This document shows, one piece after another, positions 26,927-36,027 of a stretch of 64,000 nucleotides of DNA. The stretch is taken from NCBI RefSeq assembly GCF_010093305.1, contig NZ_PDWS01000013.1, forward strand, positions 1 through 64,000, in the 5' to 3' direction. The stretch comes from Pseudoxanthomonas sacheonensis. GTDB taxonomy: Bacteria > Pseudomonadota > Gammaproteobacteria > Xanthomonadales > Xanthomonadaceae. A program made the translations under genes and the position numbers. The first letter of the stretch is position 1; each line of letters starts with the position of its first letter. The notes under the pieces are model-generated. The model was given only the letters and a program-made list of their open reading frames with translations. It ran no database searches and was not told where the DNA came from.

Positions 26927-28891
26927 TCAGCTCTTCGGCAACTGCGCCGTCGGGCAGCTGAAGGATTTGCGCTTCGCATCCACGCGGCCGAGCATGCGGT
27001 CTGTCACCGGCAAGGCCTTGCCGTTCAAGCGCCAATCGTAGATCACGCTGAAGGCCAGCACGCGCGCCACGTACTCGCGGGTTTCCTTGTAGCTGATGGT
27101 TTCGATCCAGAAATCCGGGTCGTAGTTGGGACGTTGCGACTGCCAGCGCGCGGTGGGCGCCGGGCCGGCGTTGTAGGCGGCGATGGCCACGTACGGCGTG
27201 CCGTATTTGTTTTCCATCTGCCGCAGATAAGCGGTGCCCAGCATGATGTTGGTGTCCGAATCGTAGAGGCTGTTGGCGCCGCCCCAGGGCACGCCCAGGC
27301 TTCTGGCGGTGGCCGCCCCGGTGCTGGGCAGGACCTGCATCAGGCCCATGGCGTTGGCGCCCGAGCGCGCCTTGGGGTTGAAGATGCTTTCGGCGCGTAT
27401 TTCGGCCGCGACCCAGGCCGGGTCGATGGCGTTTCTGGCCGCCTCGCGCTTGATGGTCTCGCCATGGTGCAGCGGGAAGCGCAGTTCGTAGAGGCGTTGT
27501 TCCTCCGGATTCTTGCCCAGCGAAAACACCGCGCGGTCGAACCAGCCGTTGTCGCGCGCCACTTCCACCGCCAGGCGGCGCTGGGTGTCGTCGAAGCGGG
27601 CCAGGGCGCTGTTCCATTCGCTGGTGGCCCAGCCGGGGCGTTCCAGTTTCCACAACTCCATCGCACGGACGATCGCCGGATCCTTGGCGATCGCGGCGCG
27701 GGCCTGCGCGCTGTCGTTGGGGATCCAGGCGCACAGCGCGTAGCCCTGATCGACACGGTCGGCCGCCAGGAAGCCGTGGAAGGTGGGCGACTTGGCCGCT
27801 TCGCGGAACAGGCGCTGGGCCTCTGCGTTGTCGCCGGTCTTTTCCGCCAGCCGTGCTTCGAAATAGCGCCAGCGCGAATCCTCGCGCTGCGTTTTGGGCA
27901 TCTTGCGTATCGCGGCCAGCGCCGCGCGCCAGTCGCCGCGGGCCATGGCTTCGCGCACGCGCCATTCGTGCAACTTTTCGTCGTAGGCCGCTTCGGGCAC
28001 GGCATTGAGGCGGCGCGCGGAATCCGGTTCGTACGACGCCACCGTCCACAGCGCCGCTTCGTACAGAACCTTGCCGCGTTCGCTTTCGCTCATGCCCAGC
28101 GCCGCGGCGTACTGCGGCAACTGCATTTCCGCACTGGCTGGCGAAGATTTGGCCAGACGCATCAGGCCGTACATGGCCATCTTGCGGCTGCGTTCGGTTT
28201 TCGGCCAGCCGAGCGCGCGCGCATGCACGCCGTCCAGGAACGCGGCGTAGTCGTTGGCCAGCGCGGCATCGGCCGGGGGCAATCCGCGCGCTGCGCTGCG
28301 CATGACCGCCGTTTGCTGTTCGGCGGCGGCCTTGTCGATACGCTCCCAGCGCAGGGCCGGCGTCAGTCCGCCGCTGGCGCCCAGCAGGGCGAACACGGGA
28401 TCGCAGCTGTCCGGCAGCGACTTGCCGGTGCTGGTCCAGATTTTCTGCGCATCCAGCGTCCATTGCGCATCGGACTTGCCCAGGGCCTGGCGCGCGTTGA
28501 GTTCGGCGCATTGCAGGCCGACATTGGAAGTCGGTTTCCACGCCGCACGCAACGTGGGCCAGTCCTGCCGCCGGGAAAGGGCCGGCAGCCACACGCCGCG
28601 GAAAGCGTCGGCCACGGCCTGGCCTTCGTAGCGTTTGAGGAACGATTGCGCCCGGGCGGTGGGCAAGGTGTCGATGTCGCGTTTGAGATCTGCGAATTCC
28701 ACCCAACCGTACAGCGGATGCGCGGTGAGGCCCGGGGGATACTGCGAAACGTCGAAGCGGCCGCTTTCCGCCGCTTGCAGCGCCGCCTGGATCTGCGGAC
28801 GTTGCGCGTCCAGGTTTTGCGCCTGCGCGAGGCAGGGCGGCAAGAGGCCGGCGGCGGCAGCGAGTACGATAGCGAGGCTCGATCTTGTCAT
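26927..28891 (-). CDS. slt: Soluble lytic murein transglycosylase (Slt70-like)
   Basis: A 654-residue periplasmic enzyme that cleaves peptidoglycan between MurNAc and GlcNAc, forming 1,6-anhydroMurNAc. A signal peptide (to about AQAQ at 24) precedes a long helical superhelical domain, the SLT linker, and the C-terminal lysozyme-like domain with catalytic Glu501 in RAESIFNPKARSGANAMGLM and AAYNAGP. The ATG at 28891 starts the signal peptide. Divergent from the TSUP gene. Confidence 0.92.
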   Translation of the reverse strand: MTRSSLAIVLAAAAGLLPPCLAQAQNLDAQRPQIQAALQAAESGRFDVSQYPPGLTAHPLYGWVEFADLKRDIDTLPTARAQSFLKRYEGQAVADAFRGVWLPALSRRQDWPTLRAAWKPTSNVGLQCAELNARQALGKSDAQWTLDAQKIWTSTGKSLPDSCDPVFALLGASGGLTPALRWERIDKAAAEQQTAVMRSAARGLPPADAALANDYAAFLDGVHARALGWPKTERSRKMAMYGLMRLAKSSPASAEMQLPQYAAALGMSESERGKVLYEAALWTVASYEPDSARRLNAVPEAAYDEKLHEWRVREAMARGDWRAALAAIRKMPKTQREDSRWRYFEARLAEKTGDNAEAQRLFREAAKSPTFHGFLAADRVDQGYALCAWIPNDSAQARAAIAKDPAIVRAMELWKLERPGWATSEWNSALARFDDTQRRLAVEVARDNGWFDRAVFSLGKNPEEQRLYELRFPLHHGETIKREAARNAIDPAWVAAEIRAESIFNPKARSGANAMGLMQVLPSTGAATARSLGVPWGGANSLYDSDTNIMLGTAYLRQMENKYGTPYVAIAAYNAGPAPTARWQSQRPNYDPDFWIETISYKETREYVARVLAFSVIYDWRLNGKALPVTDRMLGRVDAKRKSFSCPTAQLPKS

Positions 28892-28991
28892 GGCCGAAAT
28901 ACTAAAGGATGGTGGATGAATCGCATGATCCGCCGCACGGGCGCGTGAATTGCGCATCGCATTAGCCGCATCGCATCAGTTTGGAGAGAAC

Positions 28992-29789
28992 GTGTTCGAA
29001 GGAATCTGGATGTTCCCCTTGCTCGGCGCGGTCGCCGGCGTGTTGGCGGGATTGCTTGGCGTCGGCGGCGGATTGGTGCTGGTCGGGGCATTGGCCTGGT
29101 TGCTGCCCTTGTACGGCATCCCCAAAGAAGCGGCGATGCATGCGGCCCTGGCCAGTTCGCTGGCCAGCATCGTGTTGACCGCCGCTTCGTCCGCATATGC
29201 GCATCACGGCCGCGGCAGCGTGCTGTGGCCCACGGTGAAATGGATGGTGCCGGGCTTGTTGCTGGGCGGATGGCTGGGCAGCGGCATCGCGGTGAAGCTG
29301 GACGACCAGGTGTTGCGCTGGGTGGTGGCGGGTTATTGCTTGCTGGCCGCGGCGCAGTTGCTGTTCGGCAAGACCCGGGTCGGGGCCGATGGCGTCATGA
29401 CGCCGCCGCCGACGGGCTTGCCCATGATCGCGGCGGGCGCCGGTATCGGCGCGGTATCGGCGGTGGTGGGCATCGGCGGCGGCAGCATGACCGTGCCTTT
29501 GCTGGTGTGGCGCGGGATCGCGCCGGTACGCGCGGTCGGCACTTCCAGCGCCTGCGGAGTGGCGATAGGGCTGGCCAGCGCCGTGGGCTATGCGCTGCAT
29601 GCCCCAGCGGGTGCGCTGCCCGAATATTCGGTGGGCTATGTCTATCTGCCGGCCGCCATCGGGGTCGCAGTGGCGTCGGTGCTGTCGGCGCCTTACGGCA
29701 TGCGCCTGGCGCATCGGATCAGCGGGTTGGCTTTGAAGCGGGTATTCGCCTTGTTCCTGGTAACGGTTGCAGTCACTTTGCTGGTATGA
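28992..29789 (+). CDS. TSUP (TauE/SafE) family permease
   Basis: A 265-residue inner-membrane protein with eight hydrophobic segments in two repeats, each holding the family glycine motif (GLLGVGGGLVLV near residue 21 and VVGIGGGSMTVPL near 158). TSUP proteins move sulfite, sulfoacetate or other organic anions; the substrate here is not evident. The GTG at 28992 is chosen because GGAGA lies six bases upstream; earlier in-frame starts lack one. Confidence 0.85.
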   Translation: MFEGIWMFPLLGAVAGVLAGLLGVGGGLVLVGALAWLLPLYGIPKEAAMHAALASSLASIVLTAASSAYAHHGRGSVLWPTVKWMVPGLLLGGWLGSGIAVKLDDQVLRWVVAGYCLLAAAQLLFGKTRVGADGVMTPPPTGLPMIAAGAGIGAVSAVVGIGGGSMTVPLLVWRGIAPVRAVGTSSACGVAIGLASAVGYALHAPAGALPEYSVGYVYLPAAIGVAVASVLSAPYGMRLAHRISGLALKRVFALFLVTVAVTLLV

Positions 29790-29822
29790 ACCTGGAGCTG
29801 GGTTCGATCAATCCGGCGCGGC

Positions 29823-30590
29823 TCAGCGCAGCGCTGCCTGCGGCACGTCGATGCTCATCGCCAGGGCCAGGTGGTCGGAAAAAGCGGCGGGAATGGCGCG
29901 CGCATCGGCGAACTCCAGGCGCTCGCTGACCAGGATGTGGTCGATGGCCCGTTGCGGACGCCAGCTGGGGAAAGTGGGCACGCAGAAGGCCGGCGGACGC
30001 AGGTGCGTGCGGGTGTACAGCAGATCCATTTCCGGCCGGTCCGGCACGCAATTGAAGTCGCCCATCAGCACCGCATGCGGGTGGTCGGCCAGCAGCTCGG
30101 CGATGAACGCCAGTTGCGCGCGGCGCGAGGTTGCGCCCAGCGACAGATGCGCCACCGCCACCACCAGGCCTTCGTCGCCGTCGCCGAAGCGCGCCATCAG
30201 CACGCCGCGCCCGCCGATGCGGCCGGGCAGGGCATGGTCGCTGACTTCCACCGGTTCCAGTTTGCTCAGCAGGCCGTTGGCGCTGGAGGCCACGCGGCCG
30301 ACGTTGCGGTTGGGCTGGTGGCTCCAGTAATCGAAACCGCCCTGTTCGGCCAGGTAGTGGGTCTGGTTGGTGAACCCGGAGCGCAGGCTGCCGGGATCGG
30401 CTTCCTGCAGGCCGACGATGTCGTGCTCGCCGGCCATCTTGGCTATCGAATCCAGGCTCACGCGCTTGTTGCCTGCCGGCAGCGCGTGCGACCAGCTGCG
30501 GGTCACATAGTCGCTGTAGCGGCGGGTGCTGGAACCCGCCTGGATGTTGGCGCTGAGCAGCTTGAGCCGGCGCGTGTCCGCTGCGGTCAT
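29823..30590 (-). CDS. Endonuclease/exonuclease/phosphatase family hydrolase
   Basis: A 255-residue metal-dependent phosphohydrolase of the EEP fold. Signature residues are visible in order: SANIQ near the start, the metal Glu in GLQEADP, MGDFNCVPD, and AIDHILV with the catalytic pair SDHLAL near the end. There is no signal peptide, so it is probably cytosolic; substrate (nucleic acid, lipid or other phosphoester) cannot be told. It follows the dsbA-like gene with a 17-bp gap. Confidence 0.83.
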   Translation of the reverse strand: MTAADTRRLKLLSANIQAGSSTRRYSDYVTRSWSHALPAGNKRVSLDSIAKMAGEHDIVGLQEADPGSLRSGFTNQTHYLAEQGGFDYWSHQPNRNVGRVASSANGLLSKLEPVEVSDHALPGRIGGRGVLMARFGDGDEGLVVAVAHLSLGATSRRAQLAFIAELLADHPHAVLMGDFNCVPDRPEMDLLYTRTHLRPPAFCVPTFPSWRPQRAIDHILVSERLEFADARAIPAAFSDHLALAMSIDVPQAALR

Positions 30591-30607
30591 GGGGGCGACC
30601 GGTCGGA

Positions 30608-31405
30608 TTACTTCGCCGCACCCGATTGCGCGGCGCGTTCCCTGGCGATCAGATGATCGGCGATGCGCAGCATGTCTTCCCAGCTGCGGCCCTTGATCAG
30701 GTACTTGCCATTGACGATCAGGGTGGGCGTGCCTTCCACCTTGCTACGCATCATGAACTGGTTGGCCTTGTTGATCCGGCCGGCCACCGCGAAGCTTTTC
30801 ATGGTGTTGAGGAACTGCTCGGCGCTCACGCCGTACTGGGTGTAGAACGCGGCTACCTTGGCCTCGTCGGGCTTGTCGCCTTCGGCCGGAATGCTGTGCT
30901 TCAGGTGGATCGCTTCGTACACGGCCTGGTGGCTCTTTTCTTCGATGCCCAGCGATTCGGCGGCGAAGAAGGCCTTGGCGTAGGGAACGAAGTCCGGCCG
31001 GAATTGCGCCGGCACGTAGACCAGATTCACGTCGGCCGGCTGCTTGGCCTTCCAGCTGCGCAGGGTGGGATCGAAGGCATAGCAGGCCGGGCAGATGTAG
31101 TTGAACATCTCGACCACTTCGATCTTGCCATCGACCGGCTGCCAAGGCTGGCCGCCGTCGATGTCCAGGTAATCGGTGCCAGCCACCGGCTCAGCGCCTT
31201 GCGGAGCCACCACCGGATTGTTGTTGGGTGCGTCGGGTTCGGGGGCAGCGGTTTCGGCGGGCGGCGCGGCACCGGTCGCAGCGGCGATCGTGGGCGCTGC
31301 ATCGGCGGGCGCCGGGGCTGCGGCCTCTGCCGGGGTTTCGGTCTTCGAGCAGGCCGCCATCACTGGTAGCAGCAGCGACAACATCAGAGCGTGATGGATT
31401 CTCAT
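30608..31405 (-). CDS. DsbA-like thiol:disulfide interchange lipoprotein
   Basis: A 265-residue periplasmic oxidase of the thioredoxin fold. A lipobox (VMAAC, Cys19) is followed by a low-complexity Ala/Pro/Glu linker to about residue 70. The active site is Cys105-Pro-Ala-Cys108, and the cis-proline loop GTPTLIVNG is conserved. The CPAC dipeptide differs from the E. coli CPHC. AGGA lies eight bases before the ATG. A second DsbA with CIHC lies directly upstream, a tandem also seen in Xylella and Xanthomonas. Confidence 0.9.
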   Translation of the reverse strand: MRIHHALMLSLLLPVMAACSKTETPAEAAAPAPADAAPTIAAATGAAPPAETAAPEPDAPNNNPVVAPQGAEPVAGTDYLDIDGGQPWQPVDGKIEVVEMFNYICPACYAFDPTLRSWKAKQPADVNLVYVPAQFRPDFVPYAKAFFAAESLGIEEKSHQAVYEAIHLKHSIPAEGDKPDEAKVAAFYTQYGVSAEQFLNTMKSFAVAGRINKANQFMMRSKVEGTPTLIVNGKYLIKGRSWEDMLRIADHLIARERAAQSGAAK

Positions 31406-31493
31406 GCTTGGATCCTAGGAGGGGTGAGAAGGGGCGGTCGTTTCTTGAGTGCCTGCATCTTTTACAGAAGCACTGTTTATCAGAGCACGGCGA

Positions 31494-32120
31494 TTATTTC
31501 CGGGCGCGCTCCCGCGCAATCAGGAAATCGGCGGTGCGCAGGGTGTCCTCGAAGGAGTTCGCGGTCACCCGGTACTTGCCGTTGACGACCAGCGTGGGGG
31601 TGCCTTCGATGCCGGTGGCCAGGGCGAAGGCCTTGGAACGCTCCAGCAGCAGATCCGTCGCCGGGCTTTCCATCGCGGCGACGAAGGCCTGCGGGTCGAC
31701 GCCGTAGTTGCTGGCGTACCAGCTGGCGATCTCGTTGGAAGAGGCGTTCTGGATCGGCAGGCTGCCTTGTTCGTGCAGCGCCTTGAACATCGCATCGTGG
31801 GTCTTGGCCAGCACCCGCAGCTTGGCCGCCGCGTAGTAGGCGCGGGCGTAAGGCGTCCAGTAGCCGCCGAACGCGGCGGGCACCGGGGTGAAGCGCACCC
31901 AGGAAGGCTGCTTCTTGTGCCAGGCGCCGACCACGGGCTGGAAGTGCGCGCAATGGATGCAGGTGTAGCCGAAGACCTCGACCACTTCCACCTTGCCATT
32001 GAGCGGCGCGTAGGGCTTGCCGTCCGCGATCTCCACGTAGTCCACGCCGGCGACCGGGTCGGCGGCGAAGGCGGACAGCGGCAGCAACGCCAGCAGCAGC
32101 AAGACAAAGCGCAGTTTCAT
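31494..32120 (-). CDS. dsbA: DsbA-type thiol:disulfide oxidoreductase
   Basis: A 208-residue periplasmic disulfide oxidase with a cleavable signal peptide (MKLRFVLLLLALLPLSAFAA), active site Cys54-Ile-His-Cys57, and cis-Pro loop GTPTLVVNG. The region around YDYVE...NGKVEVVEVF is shared with the next gene, so the pair look like an old tandem duplication. GAGG precedes the ATG at 32120. A terminator hairpin separates it from cytochrome c4 upstream. Confidence 0.92.
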   Translation of the reverse strand: MKLRFVLLLLALLPLSAFAADPVAGVDYVEIADGKPYAPLNGKVEVVEVFGYTCIHCAHFQPVVGAWHKKQPSWVRFTPVPAAFGGYWTPYARAYYAAAKLRVLAKTHDAMFKALHEQGSLPIQNASSNEIASWYASNYGVDPQAFVAAMESPATDLLLERSKAFALATGIEGTPTLVVNGKYRVTANSFEDTLRTADFLIARERARK

Positions 32121-32137
32121 CGGGCGACCTCGTGGCA

Positions 32138-32170
32138 CAAAAAGAAACGCCGGCCATGATCGGGCCGGCG
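32138..32170 (-). terminator. Rho-independent terminator of the cytochrome c4 gene
   Basis: On the minus strand, an 8-bp CGCCGGCC/GGCCGGCG stem (32163-32170 with 32149-32156, 6-nt loop) is followed by a T-rich tract at 32139-32147. It lies 48 bp after the cytochrome stop and just before the dsbA ribosome site. Confidence 0.75.
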
Positions 32171-32217
32171 CAATGAACAAGAGCTGTGATCCACGGACCG
32201 CGCAGGGCGCGAAAGGT

Positions 32218-33066
32218 TCACGACTGCTGCGGTGCGGGCTCGGCGGCAGGTGCGGGCGGAGCGGCGGGCGCGGGCGCTGCCGGTGCGGGCGCTGCCTTGC
32301 CGGCCGAAGCGGCGGCATCGTCGGCGCGGTTGTGCAGACCCTGCAGGTAGGTGCCCAGCGCCTGGATTTCCTGGTCGGTCAGCTTGTTGGCGACCTGGGC
32401 CATGATGTTGAACAGCGCCGGGTCCTTTTCGGTGGTGGTGCCGGTGCGGTATTCCTGCAGGCGCCGCGCCGCGTAGTCCTGGCGCTGGCCGCCCAGGTGC
32501 GGGTAGGCCGGGCCGGGGTTGCCGGCGCCGCTGGGGCCGTGGCAGGCCATGCACGCGGGAATGCCGCGGGCAACGTCGCCGCCGCGATACAGCTGCTGGC
32601 CCACTTCGTAGAACTTCATGCCCTTGTAGGCGCCGTCGGCGATCACGGTGTCGTCGGCCAGGCCTGCGCCGGCTTTCTGAGTGGCGAAGTAAGCGCCGAT
32701 GTCGCGCATGTCCTGCGGGGTCAGGTCTTTCACGAACGGGACCATGGCCACCGCCGTGCCGGTGCGCTGGCCGCTGGCGATCAGGGCGATCTGGTGGGCG
32801 ATATAGCGTTCGCTCTGGCCGGCAATGCGTGGGTATTGCGGATCGCTGCCGTTGCCGTCGGCGCCATGGCAGGCGGCACAGGCCGAGGCCTTGGTCTGGC
32901 CGGCCTTGGCATCGCCCCAGGTGGTCTTGCTGAGATCGATCTCCAGCGGCGCGGTCACCACGGGCGCGTTGTCCGGCAGCGGAGCCACGGTGGTCTGGGC
33001 GAATGCCACCGCACCCACGGCCGCAATGGCCAGTCCGGCAAGTCCAAAAACGCGAGCGTGGCGCAT
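32218..33066 (-). CDS. Dihaem cytochrome c4
   Basis: A 282-residue periplasmic electron carrier with a signal peptide (to about FAQ at 24) and two class-I haem sites, Cys63-Ala-Ala-Cys66-His67 and Cys171-Met-Ala-Cys174-His175, each in the c4 context with downstream Met ligands (MVPF, NIMAQ). It usually passes electrons from bc1 to terminal oxidases. The last 35 residues are an Ala/Pro-rich tail, longer than in most family members. Divergent from engB, a neighbourhood seen in several proteobacteria. Confidence 0.92.
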   Translation of the reverse strand: MRHARVFGLAGLAIAAVGAVAFAQTTVAPLPDNAPVVTAPLEIDLSKTTWGDAKAGQTKASACAACHGADGNGSDPQYPRIAGQSERYIAHQIALIASGQRTGTAVAMVPFVKDLTPQDMRDIGAYFATQKAGAGLADDTVIADGAYKGMKFYEVGQQLYRGGDVARGIPACMACHGPSGAGNPGPAYPHLGGQRQDYAARRLQEYRTGTTTEKDPALFNIMAQVANKLTDQEIQALGTYLQGLHNRADDAAASAGKAAPAPAAPAPAAPPAPAAEPAPQQS

Positions 33067-33240
33067 GCTAAAGCTCCGGGAATATCGAAAAAAGCGGCGT
33101 CGTGCGGCGGCCGCGAAACAGGGGAATTATCGTCGGGGCAGGCCTTGCGGGTCAATGAAAGCGGGCGTCGCCGGCTTTTTGCGGGCTTTTCCCCAGTCGT
33201 GGCGACGCCGGTGCGGCCGTCGCCATGCCATCCTAGTGGC

Positions 33241-33849
33241 ATGTCCAACCCCCTAGAAAAAGCCAAATACCTGCTGGCGGCGCACATTCCCAGCCAGCTT
33301 CCCGCCGACATCGGCCATGAAGTCGCCTTCGCCGGCCGCTCCAACGCCGGCAAGTCCACCGCGCTCAACGCGCTGACCCGGCACAAGGCGCTGGCGCGGG
33401 TCTCCAAGACCCCCGGTCGCACCCAGCAGCTGGTGTTCTTCGAAATCGAGCAGGACAAATACCTGGTCGACCTGCCCGGCTACGGTTACGCCAAGGTGCC
33501 GCATGAGCTGAAGGACCATTGGCAGGCGTTCCTGGACCGCTACTTCCGCACCCGCAATGCCCTCAAGGGCCTGGTGGTGGTGATGGACATCCGCCACCCG
33601 CTGAAGGAATACGACCGGCACATGCTCAGCTATGCGGTGGAGCGCGGTATCCCGGCCCATGCGCTGCTCACCAAGGCCGACAAGCTGGGCCGCGGCCAGC
33701 AGGCCAACGCGCTGCAGGCGGTAAAGAAGGAACTGTTCTCTCTGTTCGGCGAAACCGTCAGCGTGCAGACCTTCTCCGGCGAATCCAAGCAAGGCGTGGA
33801 CGAGGCGCGCGCGGTGGTGAACGGGTGGCTGGGGTTCCCGCAAGTCTAG
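33241..33849 (+). CDS. engB: Ribosome biogenesis GTP-binding protein YihA/YsxC
   Basis: A 202-residue essential GTPase used in late 50S ribosomal subunit assembly. Complete G motifs are visible: G1 GRSNAGKST (32-40), the G2 Thr in PGRTQ, G3 DLPGYGYA, and G4 TKAD. The ATG at 33241 gives the normal family N-terminus (NPLEKAKYLLAAH); the open frame continues upstream only as non-coding sequence opposite cytochrome c4. Confidence 0.95.
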   Translation: MSNPLEKAKYLLAAHIPSQLPADIGHEVAFAGRSNAGKSTALNALTRHKALARVSKTPGRTQQLVFFEIEQDKYLVDLPGYGYAKVPHELKDHWQAFLDRYFRTRNALKGLVVVMDIRHPLKEYDRHMLSYAVERGIPAHALLTKADKLGRGQQANALQAVKKELFSLFGETVSVQTFSGESKQGVDEARAVVNGWLGFPQV

Positions 33850-33904
33850 GATTCCGATTCGCGGCTATCCTCTTCGGCCCGCTTCCCCCCTAAGGACTTT
33901 GCGC

Positions 33905-34879
33905 ATGCGGCTACTGGTCTTTTTGTTTTGGCTCTGCGCATGGCTGCCCACGTTCACGGCGCACGCGGCCGGGAGTACCGACCGCCGCATCGCCGTCACC
34001 ATCGACGATCTGCCGTGGGCACGACTGGAGGGCATCACCCCGCCTGATCTGCAGGCGCGTCATGAGCGTTTGATCGCGGCATTGAAGCAGGCGGGCGTGC
34101 CCGGCATCGGCTTCGTCAACGAAAACAAGCTGGAAATCGACGGCAAAGTCGATCCCCGTCGCGTGGCGATGCTGCGCGACTGGCTGGACGCCGGTTACGA
34201 GCTGGGCAACCACACCTACGCGCATGTCGATCTGCACGTGGTCGGCATACCGGCTTATGAGAAAGACATCCTCGACGGCGAGCGGCAACTGCGCCCACTG
34301 CTGGCCGAACGGGGAATGGCGCCGCGCTGGTTCCGCCATCCCTACCTGCGCGCGGGCCGCACGGCGGCCGACAGGGCCGGGGTGGTGGAATTCCTGGCCC
34401 GGCACGGTTACCGCATCGCGCCGGTCACCGTGGACAACGGCGAATGGGTCTGGGCCTTCGCCTACGCCAACGTGATGAACGCGCAAGCCGACACGCCCGA
34501 ACGCGAAGCGTTGCTGCTGCGTCTGCGGCTGGGCTACGTACCCTACATGCTCAACAAGCTGGATTACTACGAAGCGCAATCGCAACAGCTGCTGGGCTAC
34601 GCGCTGCCGCAGATATGGCTGATGCATGCCAACGAGCTCAATGCCGACAGCTTCGTGGAGCTGATCGCGGCCGCGCGCCGTCGCGGTTACCGCTTCATCT
34701 CCGTGGATGAAGCGATGCGTGATCCTGCTTATGCGCGTCCCGATGGTTACAACGGCCGCTACGGCCCCAGTTGGCTGCACCGCTGGGCGATGGCCGAGAA
34801 GAAACCGAAGGAGTTCTACGCGGGCGAGTCCGTCGTGCCGAAGTGGGTGCTGGATCTGGCCGACGTGGACTCGGAGTAG
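33905..34879 (+). CDS. Secreted polysaccharide deacetylase (NodB-like)
   Basis: A 324-residue carbohydrate esterase-4 family protein with a signal peptide (to about AHAAG). The NodB metal site is recognisable: Asp34-Asp35 in VTIDDLPW and the His pair in GNHTYAHVD, with RHPYLRAG further on. Likely substrates are N-acetylated glycans or peptidoglycan in the envelope. TAAGGA lies eight bases before the ATG. The TAG stop is provided by the GTAG head of a REP palindrome (34876-34879). Confidence 0.85.
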   Translation: MRLLVFLFWLCAWLPTFTAHAAGSTDRRIAVTIDDLPWARLEGITPPDLQARHERLIAALKQAGVPGIGFVNENKLEIDGKVDPRRVAMLRDWLDAGYELGNHTYAHVDLHVVGIPAYEKDILDGERQLRPLLAERGMAPRWFRHPYLRAGRTAADRAGVVEFLARHGYRIAPVTVDNGEWVWAFAYANVMNAQADTPEREALLLRLRLGYVPYMLNKLDYYEAQSQQLLGYALPQIWLMHANELNADSFVELIAAARRRGYRFISVDEAMRDPAYARPDGYNGRYGPSWLHRWAMAEKKPKEFYAGESVVPKWVLDLADVDSE

Positions 34880-34947
34880 GTCGGGGCTACGCCCCCGACG
34901 CTCATGATGCACGCCCGGCGAGCGTCGGGGGCGTAGCCCCGACCTAC
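34876..34947. repeat. REP pair, GTAG-headed family A, giving both flanking stop codons
   Basis: Perfect inverted 24-nt arms at 34876-34899 and 34924-34947. The GTAG heads lie at the outer ends. The left head contains the TAG of the deacetylase gene; the right head, read on the minus strand, contains the TAG of the convergent permease gene. Confidence 0.92.
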
Positions 34948-35855
34948 TGGTCAAGGCGCGGGTCCATCCATCCGCGCAGCGCGTCCACCAGGGCGTTGAT
35001 CGCCACGATCAGCGCGCCCACCACCAGCACCACGCCCAGCACCAGGGTGTAGTCGCGGTTCAAGGCGCCCTGCACGAAGTAGCGGCCCATGCCGGGAATT
35101 CCGAACACCTGTTCGACCACCGCAGAGCCGGTCACCACGTTGATCAATGCAGGCGACAGCCACGCCACCACCGGCAGCAATGCGGGCTTCAACGCGTGCG
35201 AGAACAACAGGCGCGTCTCCGAAAATCCACGTGCGCGTGCGGCACGCAGGTAATCCGCGGAAAGGGTTTCCAGCATCGAAACGCGGGTCAGCCGCGCGCA
35301 ATAGGCGATGTTGGGCAGGGCCAGCGCGATCACCGGCAGCACCAGGTTGTTCCACTGGCCCCAGCCGCCGGCCGGCAGCCAGTGCAGAGTCACCGCGAAC
35401 AGCAATACCAGCAGCGGCGCGGCGACGAACTTCGGGATCGCCAGACCCAATCCGGCAAGCAGCATCAGGCTGCGGTCGATCCACTTGCCCGCCCGCAACG
35501 CGGCGAATACTCCAAGGGGAATTCCCAGCAGCAACGCCAGCAGCAGCGCGAGTCCGCCATTGAGCGCCGACACCGGCAGCGCCTGGGCGATCAACTGGTT
35601 GACGGTGTAGTCCGGATACTGGAACGAAGGACCCAGGTCGCCGCGCATCACATCGCCCAGCCATGCGCCGTACTGCGCGATGAGAGGCTGGTCCAGCCGG
35701 TATTGCGCGGCGAGCGCGGCCTGCACTTCGGGCGGTGCGGATTTTTCGGTATCGAACGGGCCGCCGGGCGCGGCGCGCAGCAGCACGAAGCAGAGCGTCG
35801 CCAGCAGCCATAACGTTATCAATGCTTCCAGCAGGCGGGAAAGCAGGCGCTTCAC
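34944..35855 (-). CDS. Peptide/nickel ABC transporter permease (OppB/DppB-like)
   Basis: A 303-residue inner-membrane permease with six membrane segments. The N-terminal LRAAPGGPFD resembles the OppB start, and the cytosolic coupling loop is ARARGFSETRLLFSHALKPA (EAA-like). The C-terminal part has GIPGMGRYFVQGALNRDY. It starts with GTG at 35855, 11 nt from the edge of a palindromic repeat. The substrate-binding gene is upstream beyond a VIT gene; no OppC permease or ATPase genes are in this window. Confidence 0.87.
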   Translation of the reverse strand: MKRLLSRLLEALITLWLLATLCFVLLRAAPGGPFDTEKSAPPEVQAALAAQYRLDQPLIAQYGAWLGDVMRGDLGPSFQYPDYTVNQLIAQALPVSALNGGLALLLALLLGIPLGVFAALRAGKWIDRSLMLLAGLGLAIPKFVAAPLLVLLFAVTLHWLPAGGWGQWNNLVLPVIALALPNIAYCARLTRVSMLETLSADYLRAARARGFSETRLLFSHALKPALLPVVAWLSPALINVVTGSAVVEQVFGIPGMGRYFVQGALNRDYTLVLGVVLVVGALIVAINALVDALRGWMDPRLDQ

Positions 35856-35866
35856 AAAATAATCCC

Positions 35867-35968
35867 GTCATCCCGGCGAATGCCGGGACCCAACTCAACG
35901 CTGAAACGATCCCACCGCGAGCAAATGGCATCGACTGAAAGTTGGGTCCCGGCGTTCGCCGGGATGAC
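35867..35968. repeat. Inverted repeat, GTCATCCC family E
   Basis: Inverted 29-nt arms at 35867-35895 and 35940-35968 with one mismatch, of the GTCATCCCGGCGAA type. It lies between the VIT gene and the ABC permease gene and reaches to 12 nt before the permease start, so it may form part of its leader. Confidence 0.88.
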
Positions 35969-36027
35969 GATACTTGAGGTGCGGCGCCGCGTATACGCCA
36001 TGCATTCTTGGCCCGTTCGGTATCGCA

